The notes: generated by a model not told the origin, from the sequence alone. A stretch of DNA of 64,000 bases from Nocardioides sp. zg-1230 (GCF_013155335.1 NZ_JABJQZ010000001.1:1364001-1428000), one strand, 5' to 3'; positions 10,827-19,191 are shown, counted from the stretch's first letter. Made by a program: numbers and translations.

Positions 10827-11270
10827 TCAGGCGGGGAGGCGGTTCAGCACGGTCGTCATGTCGTCCTCGGTGTCGCTGCCGATCTTCTCGAAGACGATCT
10901 TCATGACCGGGTCGGCGACCTTGGCCGCGCCCTTGAGCCGGATCTCCGCGTGGTAGGTGATGCGGCTGCCCGGGCCGTCGGGGCTCGGCACGACCGTGAT
11001 GGTGTCGACGGACCGCGCGGTGTCGTTGTGCCCGACCAGGACGATGGTGTCGTCGGTGAGCTGCTGGAGCGTGTAGGTCAGCTCGGTGGACACCCCGGCG
11101 ATCTTGGACACGTTGTGCCACGACGACCCGACCTGGACCGGGCCGGAGTCCTGGCGGGTGCACGACTCGGTGCCCGGGTCCCACTCCTCGGCGTTGCCGA
11201 AGTCCTTGAGGTAGTCGATGACGACGGTGGGCTGGGGACGGACGTCGAAGGTGCGGCTCACGGTGGTCAT
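10827..11270 (-). CDS. SRPBCC family protein (polyketide cyclase/START-like)
   Basis: A 147-aa protein of the SRPBCC helix-grip fold: an N-terminal strand SRTFDVRPQPTVVIDYLKDF, a central WDPGTESC turn, and a long C-terminal helix beginning FEKIGSDTEDDMTTVL. Members bind hydrophobic ligands or act as cyclases or dehydratases; no catalytic residues identify a reaction. Its ATG (11270) is back-to-back with the deaminase gene, about 60 bp away. It lies 19 bp before ppk2 on the same strand and may share its transcript. Confidence 0.85.
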   Translation of the reverse strand: MTTVSRTFDVRPQPTVVIDYLKDFGNAEEWDPGTESCTRQDSGPVQVGSSWHNVSKIAGVSTELTYTLQQLTDDTIVLVGHNDTARSVDTITVVPSPDGPGSRITYHAEIRLKGAAKVADPVMKIVFEKIGSDTEDDMTTVLNRLPA

Positions 11271-11333
11271 GGCTCGACAGTAGGCAGGCGCCCGCAGGTG
11301 GCAGACCGCCCGAACGGGTGCCACATTGGGCCC

Positions 11334-11840
11334 ATGCCGACCGAGACGCACGACCTGCCCGACCTGCCCGGTGCCGCCGACCACCTCGAGCTGTGCCTGC
11401 GACTGGCCGAGGAGGCGCTCGCGGACGGGGACGGGGCCTTCGGCTCGGTGCTGGTCGACGCATCGGGTGCCGTGCTGCGCTCCGGGCGCAACCGCGAGGT
11501 GTCCGGCTCGGACCCGACGGCCCACCCCGAGCTCGAGCTGGCGCAGTGGACCGCGGCCCACGTGCCCGCCGCCGAGCGCGCCGGCTGTGTGGTCTACACC
11601 TCCGGCGAGCACTGCCCGATGTGCGCCGCCGGCCACGCGTGGGTCGGGCTGGGCCCGATCGTGTACGCCGCCTCGTCCGCGCAGCTCTCGCAGTGGCGCG
11701 CGGAGTGGGGCCTGCCCGCCTCACCTGTCGCGGCGCTCCCGGTCACCGACGTCGCGCCGGGCGTGCGCGTCCACGGACCCGTGGCGCCGTACGACGACCG
11801 CGTCCGCGCGCTGCACGAGCGGTCGCGTGGGGATGCGTGA
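11334..11840 (+). CDS. Nucleoside deaminase, CMP/dCMP deaminase fold
   Basis: A 168-aa zinc-dependent deaminase. The zinc site is visible as HPELELAQW (His and catalytic Glu) and SGEHCPMCAAGH (two Cys, four-residue spacing), a variant of the H(A/P)E...PCxxC signature. GDGAFGSVLVDASG precedes it as in guanine and cytosine deaminases. Hydrolytic deamination of a purine or pyrimidine base is the likely reaction. The gene overlaps the following amidohydrolase gene by 8 bp, so the pair may act on one catabolic route. A CACATT element six bases before the ATG hints at a leaderless transcript. Confidence 0.88.
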   Translation: MPTETHDLPDLPGAADHLELCLRLAEEALADGDGAFGSVLVDASGAVLRSGRNREVSGSDPTAHPELELAQWTAAHVPAAERAGCVVYTSGEHCPMCAAGHAWVGLGPIVYAASSAQLSQWRAEWGLPASPVAALPVTDVAPGVRVHGPVAPYDDRVRALHERSRGDA

Positions 11841-13443
11841 CCTCGTCCTCACCGGCGCCCGGGTCTTCGACGGGTTCCGCCACCTCGGTGAGGTCGGCGA
11901 CGTGCTGGTGCGGGACGGTCGGGTGGCGGCGGTGGGCGGGTCGCTGCGGACGCCCGGTGCCGAGGTCGTCGACTGCGGCGGGGCCCTGCTCCTGCCCGGC
12001 TTCACCGACGCGCACGTCCACCCGGTGCAGGGCGGTCTCGAACGGCTGACCTGCGACCTCAGCGAGCTCGCCGTCGACAGTGCCGCCTACCTCGCGCACG
12101 TGGCGGCGTACGCCGCCTCCCGTCCCGACCTCGACTGGGTCCAGGGCGGCGGCTGGGCGATGGCCGCCTTCCCCGGCGGGCTGCCGACCGCGGCCGAGCT
12201 CGACTCCGTGGTCGGCGACCGCCCTGCCGCGCTGGTCAACCGAGACCACCACGGCATGTGGGTCAACTCCCGCGCGCTCGAGGTCGCCGGCATCACCCGC
12301 GACACCCCGGACCCGGCCGACGGGCGCGTCGAGCGCGATGCCTCGGGCGAGCCGACCGGCGTGCTGCACGAGGGTGCGATGGACCTCGTGCTCGACGTGC
12401 TGCCGGTGCCGGACGCCGACGCGCTGTACGCCGGACTGCTGGAGGGGCAGCGCCACCTCCTGTCGCTGGGCATCACCGGGTGGCAGGACGCGATCGTCGG
12501 GTCGTACGCCGGCATGCAGGACACCGGGCCGACCTACCGGCGTGCGGCCCGGTCGGGCGACCTCGTGGCCACGGTCGTCGGGGCGCTGTGGTGGGAGCGC
12601 GAGCGCGGCCTCGAGCAGGTTGCCGAACTGGTCGGGAGGCGCTCGGCGTACTCCCACGGCCGCTTCGCCGCGACCTCGGTCAAGATCATGCAGGACGGCG
12701 TCGCGGAGAACGGGACCGCGGCGCTCGTCGAGCCCTACCTCGACCGGTGCGGCCACGCGACGACCAACTCGGGCCTCTCCTTCGTCGACCCGGCGGCGCT
12801 GCGCGGGATCGTCGGCGCGCTCGACGAGGCCGGTTTCCAGGTCCACGTCCACGGGCTGGGCGACCGCGGTGTCCGCGAGGCGCTCGACGCGCTCGAGGGC
12901 ACCGACCCCCGGCGTCGGCACCACATCGCGCACCTCCAGCTGGTGCACCCGACAGACGTGCCGCGGTTCGCCGAGCTGCAGGTGGCCGCCAACCTGCAGG
13001 CGCTGTGGGCCTGCCTGGACGACCAGATGGTCGACCTGACCATCCCGTTCCTCGGTGCGGAGCGGGCGGCACGGCAGTATCCCTTCGGCGACCTCCACCG
13101 CGCCGGCGCCCGCTTCGTCGCCGGGAGCGACTGGCCGGTCAGCACCCCGGACCCCCTCCGGGCGATCCACGTCGCCGTCCACCGGATGGCCCACGGGGAG
13201 CCCGGTCCCGCCGGGAGCGAGCCGTTCCTCGCCGATCAGGCGCTGTCCCTCGAGGTCGCGCTCGCGGCCTACACCTCCGGCTCGGCGTGGGTCTGCCACC
13301 GCGACGACGCCGGGAAGGTCGAGCCCGGCGCGGTCGCGGACCTCGTCCTGCTCGACCGCGACCCGTTCGACGCCCCGGACGAGATCGGTGCCGCCCGGGT
13401 CGAGCGGGTGTGGGTCGGGGGAGAGCCGGTCGTCGGCGGGTGA
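11833..13443 (+). CDS. Amidohydrolase family 3 (YtcJ-like) metal hydrolase
   Basis: A 536-aa amidohydrolase-superfamily enzyme. Metal ligands are visible as DAHVHPVQGG near residue 60, HVHGLGDRG near 340, HHIAHLQLVH near 365 and the catalytic Asp region VAGSDWPVSTPDP near 435. Domain order matches the YtcJ/NfdA group that cleaves N-substituted formamides and related amides. ATG 11833 was chosen; GTG 11827 in frame is possible. It overlaps the deaminase gene, so translation is probably coupled, which suggests a role in degrading a nitrogen-containing compound after deamination. The substrate is unknown. Confidence 0.88.
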   Translation: MRDLVLTGARVFDGFRHLGEVGDVLVRDGRVAAVGGSLRTPGAEVVDCGGALLLPGFTDAHVHPVQGGLERLTCDLSELAVDSAAYLAHVAAYAASRPDLDWVQGGGWAMAAFPGGLPTAAELDSVVGDRPAALVNRDHHGMWVNSRALEVAGITRDTPDPADGRVERDASGEPTGVLHEGAMDLVLDVLPVPDADALYAGLLEGQRHLLSLGITGWQDAIVGSYAGMQDTGPTYRRAARSGDLVATVVGALWWERERGLEQVAELVGRRSAYSHGRFAATSVKIMQDGVAENGTAALVEPYLDRCGHATTNSGLSFVDPAALRGIVGALDEAGFQVHVHGLGDRGVREALDALEGTDPRRRHHIAHLQLVHPTDVPRFAELQVAANLQALWACLDDQMVDLTIPFLGAERAARQYPFGDLHRAGARFVAGSDWPVSTPDPLRAIHVAVHRMAHGEPGPAGSEPFLADQALSLEVALAAYTSGSAWVCHRDDAGKVEPGAVADLVLLDRDPFDAPDEIGAARVERVWVGGEPVVGG

Positions 13444-13558
13444 GGCGTCTGGCTCGGGCCGCGGTACCCATCGAGCAGGTCGATGCCCGGCGGCTGACAG
13501 GCAGGCGTGACGCACACGTGTCCGAGATGTGGCCCTGGATCGAGACGGCGAATGTCGA

Positions 13559-14134
13559 TCAGGTCAGCTCAGCCACCATCGCAGCACAGGCGTCGTCCGT
13601 GCGGCCCGTGGATCCCTTGACGTCGCCCAGGAACTCGAGGAACTCGTCGTCGGACGGATCCTGCGGAGTGCCGTTGTTGTCGATGAGGATCTCCCAGCGG
13701 CTCTGGCCCGGGTTGCGGGCGATGGCCTTCCCGTCCATCCCGTACCAGGTCTCGTTGCCCGTCCCCAGCACGAGGATCGTGAACGTCCCGTCACCGTTGT
13801 CGGTCACCTTCAGGTCCTTGCCGATCGTGCGTGACGCGTAGGTGACGAATCGGTCGTCGTCCGGGCTCGTGATGGTCTGGTGGACGGTTGCCTGCTCGAG
13901 GAAGTAGGGCAGCTGGGCGGCGCCCCGGGACCCCAGGCGGAAACGGAAGTCATTGACGCTCTCGACCTCGACGTCGAGGTCGTCGACGCCGCAGAATCCG
14001 GTGACGACGAAGCTGAACTCCTCGTGGATGGTGCCGCTGTCGATCGGCTTGGCTGTGGCAGGACCGCCGCCGGCGGCGACGGCGAGCAGGGTGGCCGCGG
14101 CTGCCGCGGCGCTGAGGGGAGCGAGTCTGCGCAT
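13559..14134 (-). CDS. Secreted hypothetical protein
   Basis: A 191-aa protein with a clear signal peptide (MRRLAPLSAAAAAATLLAVA, cleavage probably after residues ATA near 29-31). The exported part has one pair of cysteines (GFCGV early, DDACAAM at the end) that could form a disulfide, and repeated beta-strand-like segments ending in GDGTFTILVLGTGNE and SRWEILIDNNGTPQDPSDD. No family was recognised. ATG 14134 follows GAGGCC; an upstream ATG at 14167 would add 11 residues before the signal peptide. It converges on the amidohydrolase gene. Confidence 0.75.
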   Translation of the reverse strand: MRRLAPLSAAAAAATLLAVAAGGGPATAKPIDSGTIHEEFSFVVTGFCGVDDLDVEVESVNDFRFRLGSRGAAQLPYFLEQATVHQTITSPDDDRFVTYASRTIGKDLKVTDNGDGTFTILVLGTGNETWYGMDGKAIARNPGQSRWEILIDNNGTPQDPSDDEFLEFLGDVKGSTGRTDDACAAMVAELT

Positions 14135-14234
14135 GGGAGGCCTCGATTCCAGAGAGAGCCGGGTCATCAAGTCTTCGGCCCCCGACCGGTCAGGGGAATC
14201 CCCGAGCCGCGTCATCTGCGGAAATGACCCTCGC

Positions 14235-14240
14235 TAACCT
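14235..14240 (+). promoter_or_regulatory. Leaderless-type -10 element TAACCT
   Basis: TAACCT matches the actinobacterial -10 pattern TANNNT and ends exactly 7 bases before the ATG at 14248, the spacing expected when transcription begins at the first base of the start codon. This favours ATG 14248 over ATG 14224, which would place the promoter inside the gene. Confidence 0.5.
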
Positions 14241-14247
14241 CGACGCC

Positions 14248-14724
14248 ATGCCGAACATCGCGACGAACACCGAGGTCGGGCTCGACGAGCTGCTGGAGTT
14301 CGTACGCCCGCGGCACCGGATGCTGCTCATCACCGAGCGCGCGGACGGCAGCCCGCAGGCGTCACCGGTGAGCGGAGGCGTCGACGACAGCGGCCGCATC
14401 GTCGTGGCGACCTACCCGCAGCGCGCGAAGACTCGCAACGCGCGGCAGCGGCCAGGTGTCTCGGTGGTCGTGCTCTCCGACGAGTGGGACGACGCGTGGG
14501 TGCAGGTCGACGGGACGTGCGAGGTGCTCGACGCCAGCGAGGGGGAGGAGGCGCTCGACGCTTTCGTGGAGTACTTCCGCTCCATCGCCGGGGAGCACTC
14601 CGACTGGCAGGAGTACCGGGAGGCGATGGTCGACCAGGGCAAGTCGTTGCTCCGGATCACGCCCACCCGCTGGGGCACCGTGTCGACCGGCGGATTCCCA
14701 CCCGAGGTGGCCGCCCGCCGCTAG
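14248..14724 (+). CDS. PPOX-class F420/FMN-dependent split-barrel oxidoreductase
   Basis: A 158-aa split beta-barrel protein of the pyridoxamine 5'-phosphate oxidase-like superfamily. It has the typical order ELLEFVRPRHRMLLITERADG, SPVSGGVDDSGRIVVATY, RAKTRNARQRPGVSVVVL, and a C-terminal RITPTRWGTVSTGGFPP. In this TIGR03618-like group the cofactor is usually F420, which fits the fgd gene at 37965. No RBS is visible; the -10 element TAACCT seven bases upstream indicates a leaderless mRNA. The ATG at 14224 is an alternative start adding 8 residues. Confidence 0.85.
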   Translation: MPNIATNTEVGLDELLEFVRPRHRMLLITERADGSPQASPVSGGVDDSGRIVVATYPQRAKTRNARQRPGVSVVVLSDEWDDAWVQVDGTCEVLDASEGEEALDAFVEYFRSIAGEHSDWQEYREAMVDQGKSLLRITPTRWGTVSTGGFPPEVAARR

Positions 14725-14750
14725 GCATCGGTTTCAGGGCGGATGCCACG

Positions 14751-15350
14751 ATGAAGGGCATGCAGACCACCGCCCGCGAGCCCGCGTGGAAGGGCGCTGC
14801 GCTCGTCACGGGCGGCTTCGTCGCGCTGCTGTGGGTGCTCGAGATCTTCGACGCCGCGACGGGCAATCCGCTCGACGCGTACGGCGTCCAGCCCCGCAGC
14901 GAGGACGGGCTGGCCGGCGTGGCGTTCGCGCCGACCCTGCACTTCGGCTTCGACCACCTGGTCAGCAACACCGTGCCCGTGCTCGTGCTGGGCTTCCTCA
15001 CCCTTGCCACCGGCGTCGCCCGCGGTCTCGCCGCCACCGCGATCATCTGGGTCGTGGGCGGCTTCGGCGTGTGGCTCTTCGCCCAGCCGGGCAGCACCCA
15101 CGCGGGCGCGTCCGTGCTGATCTTCGGCTGGATCGTCTACCTCGTCGTGCGCGGCTTCCTCAACCGCCGTACCTCCGAGATCCTCATCGGCGTCGCGGTC
15201 TTCCTGCTCTACAGCGGCGCGCTGCTCGGCGTGCTGCCCGGCCAGCCCGGCGTCTCGTGGCAGGGACACCTCTTCGGTGCCATCGGCGGCTTCATCGCGG
15301 CACGTGCCCTGACCACCCGGCAGCGCAGTGAGTCGAGCATCACGTACTGA
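14751..15350 (+). CDS. Rhomboid family intramembrane serine protease
   Basis: A 199-aa protein with about six membrane helices. Rhomboid landmarks are present: HFGFDHLVSNTVPVLVLG early, the nucleophile serine in HAGASVLIFGW (residue 121) and the catalytic histidine in WQGHLFGAIGG (residue 173). It should cleave membrane proteins within the bilayer; substrates are unknown. ATG 14751 has GGGCGGA 7 bases upstream and was preferred over ATG 14760. It follows the PPOX gene by 26 bp and may be co-transcribed. Confidence 0.88.
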   Translation: MKGMQTTAREPAWKGAALVTGGFVALLWVLEIFDAATGNPLDAYGVQPRSEDGLAGVAFAPTLHFGFDHLVSNTVPVLVLGFLTLATGVARGLAATAIIWVVGGFGVWLFAQPGSTHAGASVLIFGWIVYLVVRGFLNRRTSEILIGVAVFLLYSGALLGVLPGQPGVSWQGHLFGAIGGFIAARALTTRQRSESSITY

Positions 15351-15388
15351 TCGGTAACAAACCCCGGACGGGTCCGTCGCCCGGCTCC

Positions 15389-15394
15389 TAGCCT
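15389..15394 (+). promoter_or_regulatory. Leaderless-type -10 element TAGCCT
   Basis: TAGCCT fits TANNNT and is followed by seven bases and then the ATG at 15402, the spacing of a leaderless actinobacterial promoter. No ribosome-binding site lies between it and the gene. Confidence 0.5.
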
Positions 15395-15401
15395 GCCCGT
15401 C

Positions 15402-15872
15402 ATGCGCGCTCTCGCCCTCCGCCCCCTCGTCCTCACGTCCGTCCTCGCTGCCCTGCTCGTCCCCACGCTCGCCGCCTGCGGCGGGGAGGCCGACGCGTCC
15501 GGCACGACCGCCCGCACCGAGGCCGACGCCGCAGAGGCGGAGGCGCTCGCGGACTGGCGTACGGCGGTGGAGGACGAGCTCGGCACGGACACCTTCGACT
15601 TCGCCGCCCTGCAGCAGACCGCCGCCGCCGACTGCGTGCGGACCGACGCCGGTGACTGGACCGTCGAGCTGGCGCTCAGCGGCGACCTGTCCACCTCCGC
15701 GCTCACCCGCATCGGTCTCGAGCACGCGTGCAGCGACGTGGTCGCGGCCTTCGACGAGGCCGTCGCCGCCGTCGAGCGGGCGGCCGACCCGCTCGAGCTG
15801 GTGTGCGGCCCGGATGTCGAGCTGTCGGCCGAGGCGGCGTTGTCCGCCGACCTGGTCTGCGGGAACCGTTAG
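15402..15872 (+). CDS. Hypothetical lipoprotein
   Basis: A 156-aa protein with a lipoprotein signal peptide ending in the lipobox LAAC (Cys26) followed by GGEADASG. After a flexible Ala/Thr/Glu-rich stretch comes an acidic domain of about 110 residues with three further cysteines (DCVRTDAG, EHACSDVV, ELVCGPD, and a fourth in the terminal LVCGNR). No family was recognised. It converges on the CDF transporter gene with a 4-bp overlap of stops. Confidence 0.8.
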   Translation: MRALALRPLVLTSVLAALLVPTLAACGGEADASGTTARTEADAAEAEALADWRTAVEDELGTDTFDFAALQQTAAADCVRTDAGDWTVELALSGDLSTSALTRIGLEHACSDVVAAFDEAVAAVERAADPLELVCGPDVELSAEAALSADLVCGNR

Positions 15873-16903
15873 TTCTCCGGCGGGGGCTGGTCCGGGTCGG
15901 CGTCCGGGTCGGGGATCGTCTCGGGCAGGTCGCGCACCGGCACGACGACCACGTCGTGGACCTTCCAGTCGAGCTCGCGCAGCACGTCGGCGGCCGCCTC
16001 GAGCTGCTCGAGGGTCGGGGTCCGACCGGACACCGGGCGCACGAACGACTCGACGTGGAAGACGTGGCCCTGGTCGCGCACGCGGCTGCGGCTGTCGTCG
16101 ACCCAGGAGAGGCTGGCCAGCACGTCGTCGACGCGTCGGGTGAGCGGGTGCGGGTGCTCGTCGTCGTACGTCCGGGCGCGCTCGTCCATCAGCGCCGTGG
16201 TCGAGTAGTGCAGGTTGGTCCAGCCGTCGCGCACGATCGACAGCGAGATGAGCAGCGCCGCGCCGGAGTCCGCCCACCACAGCCCGAGGCCGATGCCGAG
16301 CACGCCGGCGATGGTGCCGGCGGCCGTCATCCAGTCGGCCTTCTGCATGTCGGCGTCGGCGTAGAGGACCTTGTCGTGGAGCTTCTCGGCGAGCGGCAGC
16401 TTCATCCGGCCCAGGACGAACGGGCCGATGCCGGTGTAGACCATGGCCGCCACCATCAGCCAGCCGGCCCAGAAGGTGTGGCCGAGGAGCCGGACCGTGC
16501 CGATCGGCGGGTGCTCGGCGCGCAGCAGCCCCATCGCGGAGTCGACGGCCAGCAGCAGGCCGACGGCCAGCAGCGCGATGGCCGCCGTGAGGTGGCCGAC
16601 GCCGGTGGCCCGATGGAAGCCGTAGGGGTGGTCGGCGGTGGGACGACGGCGACCGATGCGTACGGCGACCAGGAAGGCCAGCGGTGGCACGAGCGCCAGT
16701 GAGTCCTCCACCCACGCCGTCTTCATCGCCTGCGAGCTCCCGGCCGTCGCGAACACCACCGCGACGCAGGTGAGCATGTAGAGCAGCGTGATCACCTCGA
16801 GCCGCTTGGCCCGGCGCAGTGCGTCGGCCTGCTCGGGCGGCAGCTCGGTGTGCCCGAACCAGTGCCCGGACCCGCCGGACGGGGAGGTCTCCGTGCGACT
16901 CAT
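15869..16903 (-). CDS. Cation diffusion facilitator family transporter
   Basis: A 344-aa protein with six membrane segments and a cytosolic C-terminal domain, the CDF layout. Signature pieces are HPYGFHRATGVGHL after helix 2 and DMQKADWMTAAG in the fifth helix region, with a C-terminal ferredoxin-like domain containing VFHVESFVRP and ending in an acidic proline-rich tail. CDF proteins exchange Zn, Fe or Mn for protons across the cytoplasmic membrane; the metal is not readable. It is the last gene of a four-gene leftward operon, its ATG overlapping the stop of the lipoprotein gene by 4 bp. Confidence 0.88.
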   Translation of the reverse strand: MSRTETSPSGGSGHWFGHTELPPEQADALRRAKRLEVITLLYMLTCVAVVFATAGSSQAMKTAWVEDSLALVPPLAFLVAVRIGRRRPTADHPYGFHRATGVGHLTAAIALLAVGLLLAVDSAMGLLRAEHPPIGTVRLLGHTFWAGWLMVAAMVYTGIGPFVLGRMKLPLAEKLHDKVLYADADMQKADWMTAAGTIAGVLGIGLGLWWADSGAALLISLSIVRDGWTNLHYSTTALMDERARTYDDEHPHPLTRRVDDVLASLSWVDDSRSRVRDQGHVFHVESFVRPVSGRTPTLEQLEAAADVLRELDWKVHDVVVVPVRDLPETIPDPDADPDQPPPEN

Positions 16904-17397
16904 GGGCGACCGCCCGCGGTGGGCTGGGCGTCGAGCCAGCGCTCGAGCTCGGACTGCAGGGCGTTCTCGCCCAACGGCACCATCATCACGTGCGCCTCGG
17001 TCGTGCCGGCGACCTCGACCTCTGTGTAGGCCCGGGTCAGGCCGACCTTGTCGACCCACGCGTTCGCGTCGGTGAAGCCGCCGACCGCGAGGTCGATCTC
17101 GCCGCCCTCGAGCAGCCGGACGAGCTCCTCCTCGCCGGCGACGGTCCACCGGACCTCGGCGGCGAGGTGGTCGGCGAACCCCAGGACGAGCCGCGGCTCA
17201 GGCCCCGCCGGCGGATCGTCGGCCACGTCGACCCAGCCGGGCCGGGGGGAGGCCCCGACGCGGAGGACGCCGTCGCCGCGGACCCGGTCGAGGGTGCCGT
17301 CGGGATCGGCGGGGAAGTCGTCGGGGATCACCGAGCCGCACCCTGCCAGCAGCACGACGGCGGCGACGAGCAGCAGCACGCGGCGGATCTGCGACAT
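16900..17397 (-). CDS. Short solute-binding-protein-like lipoprotein
   Basis: A 165-aa lipoprotein: signal ending VVLLAGC (Cys21), then GVLRVGASPRPGWVDV and GEIDLAVGGFTDANAWVDKVG, both characteristic of family 3 periplasmic amino-acid-binding proteins. That family is usually about 250 aa, so the two-lobe fold is shortened here and the second lobe is largely missing. It may bind a small ligand or act as an accessory of the adjacent CDF transporter. Both ends overlap neighbours by 4 bp (ATGA junctions), so it is tightly coupled to the FAD-Rieske and CDF genes. Confidence 0.8.
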   Translation of the reverse strand: MSQIRRVLLLVAAVVLLAGCGSVIPDDFPADPDGTLDRVRGDGVLRVGASPRPGWVDVADDPPAGPEPRLVLGFADHLAAEVRWTVAGEEELVRLLEGGEIDLAVGGFTDANAWVDKVGLTRAYTEVEVAGTTEAHVMMVPLGENALQSELERWLDAQPTAGGRP

Positions 17398-18851
17398 CAC
17401 TCCACCCGGTCCCCGGTTCCCGCGGCCGAGCCCGGTCGCTTCAGCAGCGGCCGGGTCGCCGGCCCCTCGAGCACGTCGCCGTCGCGGGAGAAGCGCGACC
17501 CGTGCAGCGGGCAGTCCCACGTCTCCTCGGCGTCGTTCCACTTGAGCAGGCCGCCGAGGTGGGTGCACACGCCCACCACGCCGCAGGCGCGGGCCTGGGC
17601 GGGTCCGGCCGTTCCGGGCAGCCGCTCGCGGGCGGTGCGCACGGCGCCGGTGAGGACGGCCGCCCCGACCCCGAGGTTGATCCGGGCCAGCTCGGCGGCG
17701 TTGGACGCCGACGGTGCCCGACCGCTGAGGGTCTGTGCCCAGGTCGGCATGTCGCCGAGGATGTCGGCGGAGATGGCGCGCGCCGCGACCACCGCGTTGG
17801 TCATGCCCCACTTCTCGTAGCCGGTGGCGACGTGGATCCGGTCACCGCCGCGCCGGAGCGGTCCGACGTACGGCACCCCGTCGGGGCTGCTGTAGTCCTG
17901 GGCCGACCAGTGGTGGGTCTCGGAGGTGGCCGGGTACCACTTCGCGGTCCACGCCCGCAGTGCCTCGAGGTGGGCGAGGTGGGAGTCCGTGCGGCCGACG
18001 ACGTGGCCCGCGCCGCCCACGACGAGCGTGCCGCCAGGGGCGTCGCGCACCGACCGGGCGTCGGAGCCGGCGGAGAGGTACATCCCGTCCATCGGGCCGG
18101 CGCCGTCGAGGGCGAGCACGTAGGAGCGTTGCGGCTCGAGCCGGGCGAAGTGCAGGCCACGGTCGAGGATCGGGGTGCCGGTCGCGAGCACCAGGTGCTC
18201 CGCGGTCAGGTTCTCGCCGCCCTCGAGGCGGACCGTGGGCCGGCCGCCCTTCGAGACCGACCGCACGCGGTGGCCCTGGTGCAGGGTGCCGCCGTGGGCG
18301 CGCAGCTGCTCGGCGAGCGCGCCGAGGACGTCCATGGCGTCGAGCTGCGCCTGGTCGGCGAGCGTGGTCGCGGCCACGTGCGGGAACGGGACGTCGAGGG
18401 TGTCGCGCCAGGCGACGTCGAGGCCGAGCGCGGACGCGGCCTCGTGCTCCTGCTCGACCGACGAGCGCTCCTGCTCGTCGGCGGCGTACGTCACCGCGGT
18501 GCGGCGCTGGACGGGCACGCCGTGGTCGTCGCAGAACCGCAGCAGCCACTCCATGCCCTCGCGGTTGGCGTCGACGTAGGCCGCGGCGACGTCGTCGGAC
18601 TGGTGGCGGCGGATCCGGGAGAGGTGGGTGCCCTGGAGCAGCGAGACCTTGCCGGTGGTCCGTCCGGTGGTGACCGCGCCGACCTGCCGGGCCTCGACGC
18701 ATGCGACGCGTAGGCCGGCCCGGGCGAGCAGGAGGCTGGTCGTCAGACCGGTGAGCCCGGCGCCCACGACGAGGGCGTCCAGCGCCTCGCCCGGCTCGGG
18801 CAGGGGGTCGTCGGCGACGGGGGCGGCACGGTCGAGCCAGAGCGAGGTCAC
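17397..18851 (-). CDS. FAD-dependent oxidoreductase with C-terminal Rieske domain
   Basis: A 484-aa two-domain enzyme. Residues about 20-370 are a DAO-type FAD domain with VVGAGLTGLTTSLLLARAG and the segment TGRTTGKVSLLQG. The last 80 residues are a Rieske [2Fe-2S] domain with ligands in CTHLGG and CPLHGS. This architecture is common in Gram-positive bacteria; its substrate is unproven. The start is GTG 18851, overlapping the stop of a 41-aa acidic reading frame upstream, and its stop overlaps the lipoprotein gene. It is probably a cytosolic redox enzyme of the four-gene operon. Confidence 0.9.
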   Translation of the reverse strand: MTSLWLDRAAPVADDPLPEPGEALDALVVGAGLTGLTTSLLLARAGLRVACVEARQVGAVTTGRTTGKVSLLQGTHLSRIRRHQSDDVAAAYVDANREGMEWLLRFCDDHGVPVQRRTAVTYAADEQERSSVEQEHEAASALGLDVAWRDTLDVPFPHVAATTLADQAQLDAMDVLGALAEQLRAHGGTLHQGHRVRSVSKGGRPTVRLEGGENLTAEHLVLATGTPILDRGLHFARLEPQRSYVLALDGAGPMDGMYLSAGSDARSVRDAPGGTLVVGGAGHVVGRTDSHLAHLEALRAWTAKWYPATSETHHWSAQDYSSPDGVPYVGPLRRGGDRIHVATGYEKWGMTNAVVAARAISADILGDMPTWAQTLSGRAPSASNAAELARINLGVGAAVLTGAVRTARERLPGTAGPAQARACGVVGVCTHLGGLLKWNDAEETWDCPLHGSRFSRDGDVLEGPATRPLLKRPGSAAGTGDRVE

Positions 18852-18973
18852 GACTCGTCCTCCACCTCGGCGGCCGGGTCCTCGGGCTGCGGCTCGGCGT
18901 TGACCGGGTCGGTGTCGAGGTGGGTCTGCGGGTCGGTCCACGGCTCCTGCGTCGGGTCGTCGGACTGCGTCAT
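18848..18973 (-). CDS. 41-aa acidic proline-rich small protein
   Basis: A short reading frame starting ATG 18973 with a very good ribosome-binding site (AGGAGATGAG directly before it). The product begins MTQSDDPTQEPWTDPQTHLD and ends AEVEDES; it has about a dozen acidic and no basic side chains apart from one His. Its stop overlaps the GTG of the FAD-Rieske gene in a GTGA junction, so translation should be coupled. No family recognised. It could be a small partner of the oxidoreductase or a translational leader. Confidence 0.6.
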   Translation of the reverse strand: MTQSDDPTQEPWTDPQTHLDTDPVNAEPQPEDPAAEVEDES

Positions 18974-19037
18974 CTCATCTCCTGCGGTGGGGGTGCGGGA
19001 CGCCGTCCCCGTACCCCGTCACGAATGGGATCAGTCG

Positions 19038-19058
19038 GGGGTGCATGAGGTGCACCCC
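19038..19058. promoter_or_regulatory. Inverted repeat upstream of the FAD-Rieske operon
   Basis: GGGGTGCA and TGCACCCC are perfect 8-bp arms around a 5-base centre TGAGG. The site is 65-85 bp upstream of the first gene of the leftward operon (18973) and between it and the HAD gene, so it is well placed as a regulator operator. No regulator gene for it is evident nearby. Confidence 0.5.
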
Positions 19059-19191
19059 TGGGGGGTACAACCACTACACGCCGGGGTGGTCCCGCCAGGA
19101 CCACGGCGGCCAGCGCGAGACCCGCCGGTCTTGACCTCCCGTACGCCGTGCGAGGTGACTCCGGCGGGTTTCGTACGTCCGGGCTCGCGGC

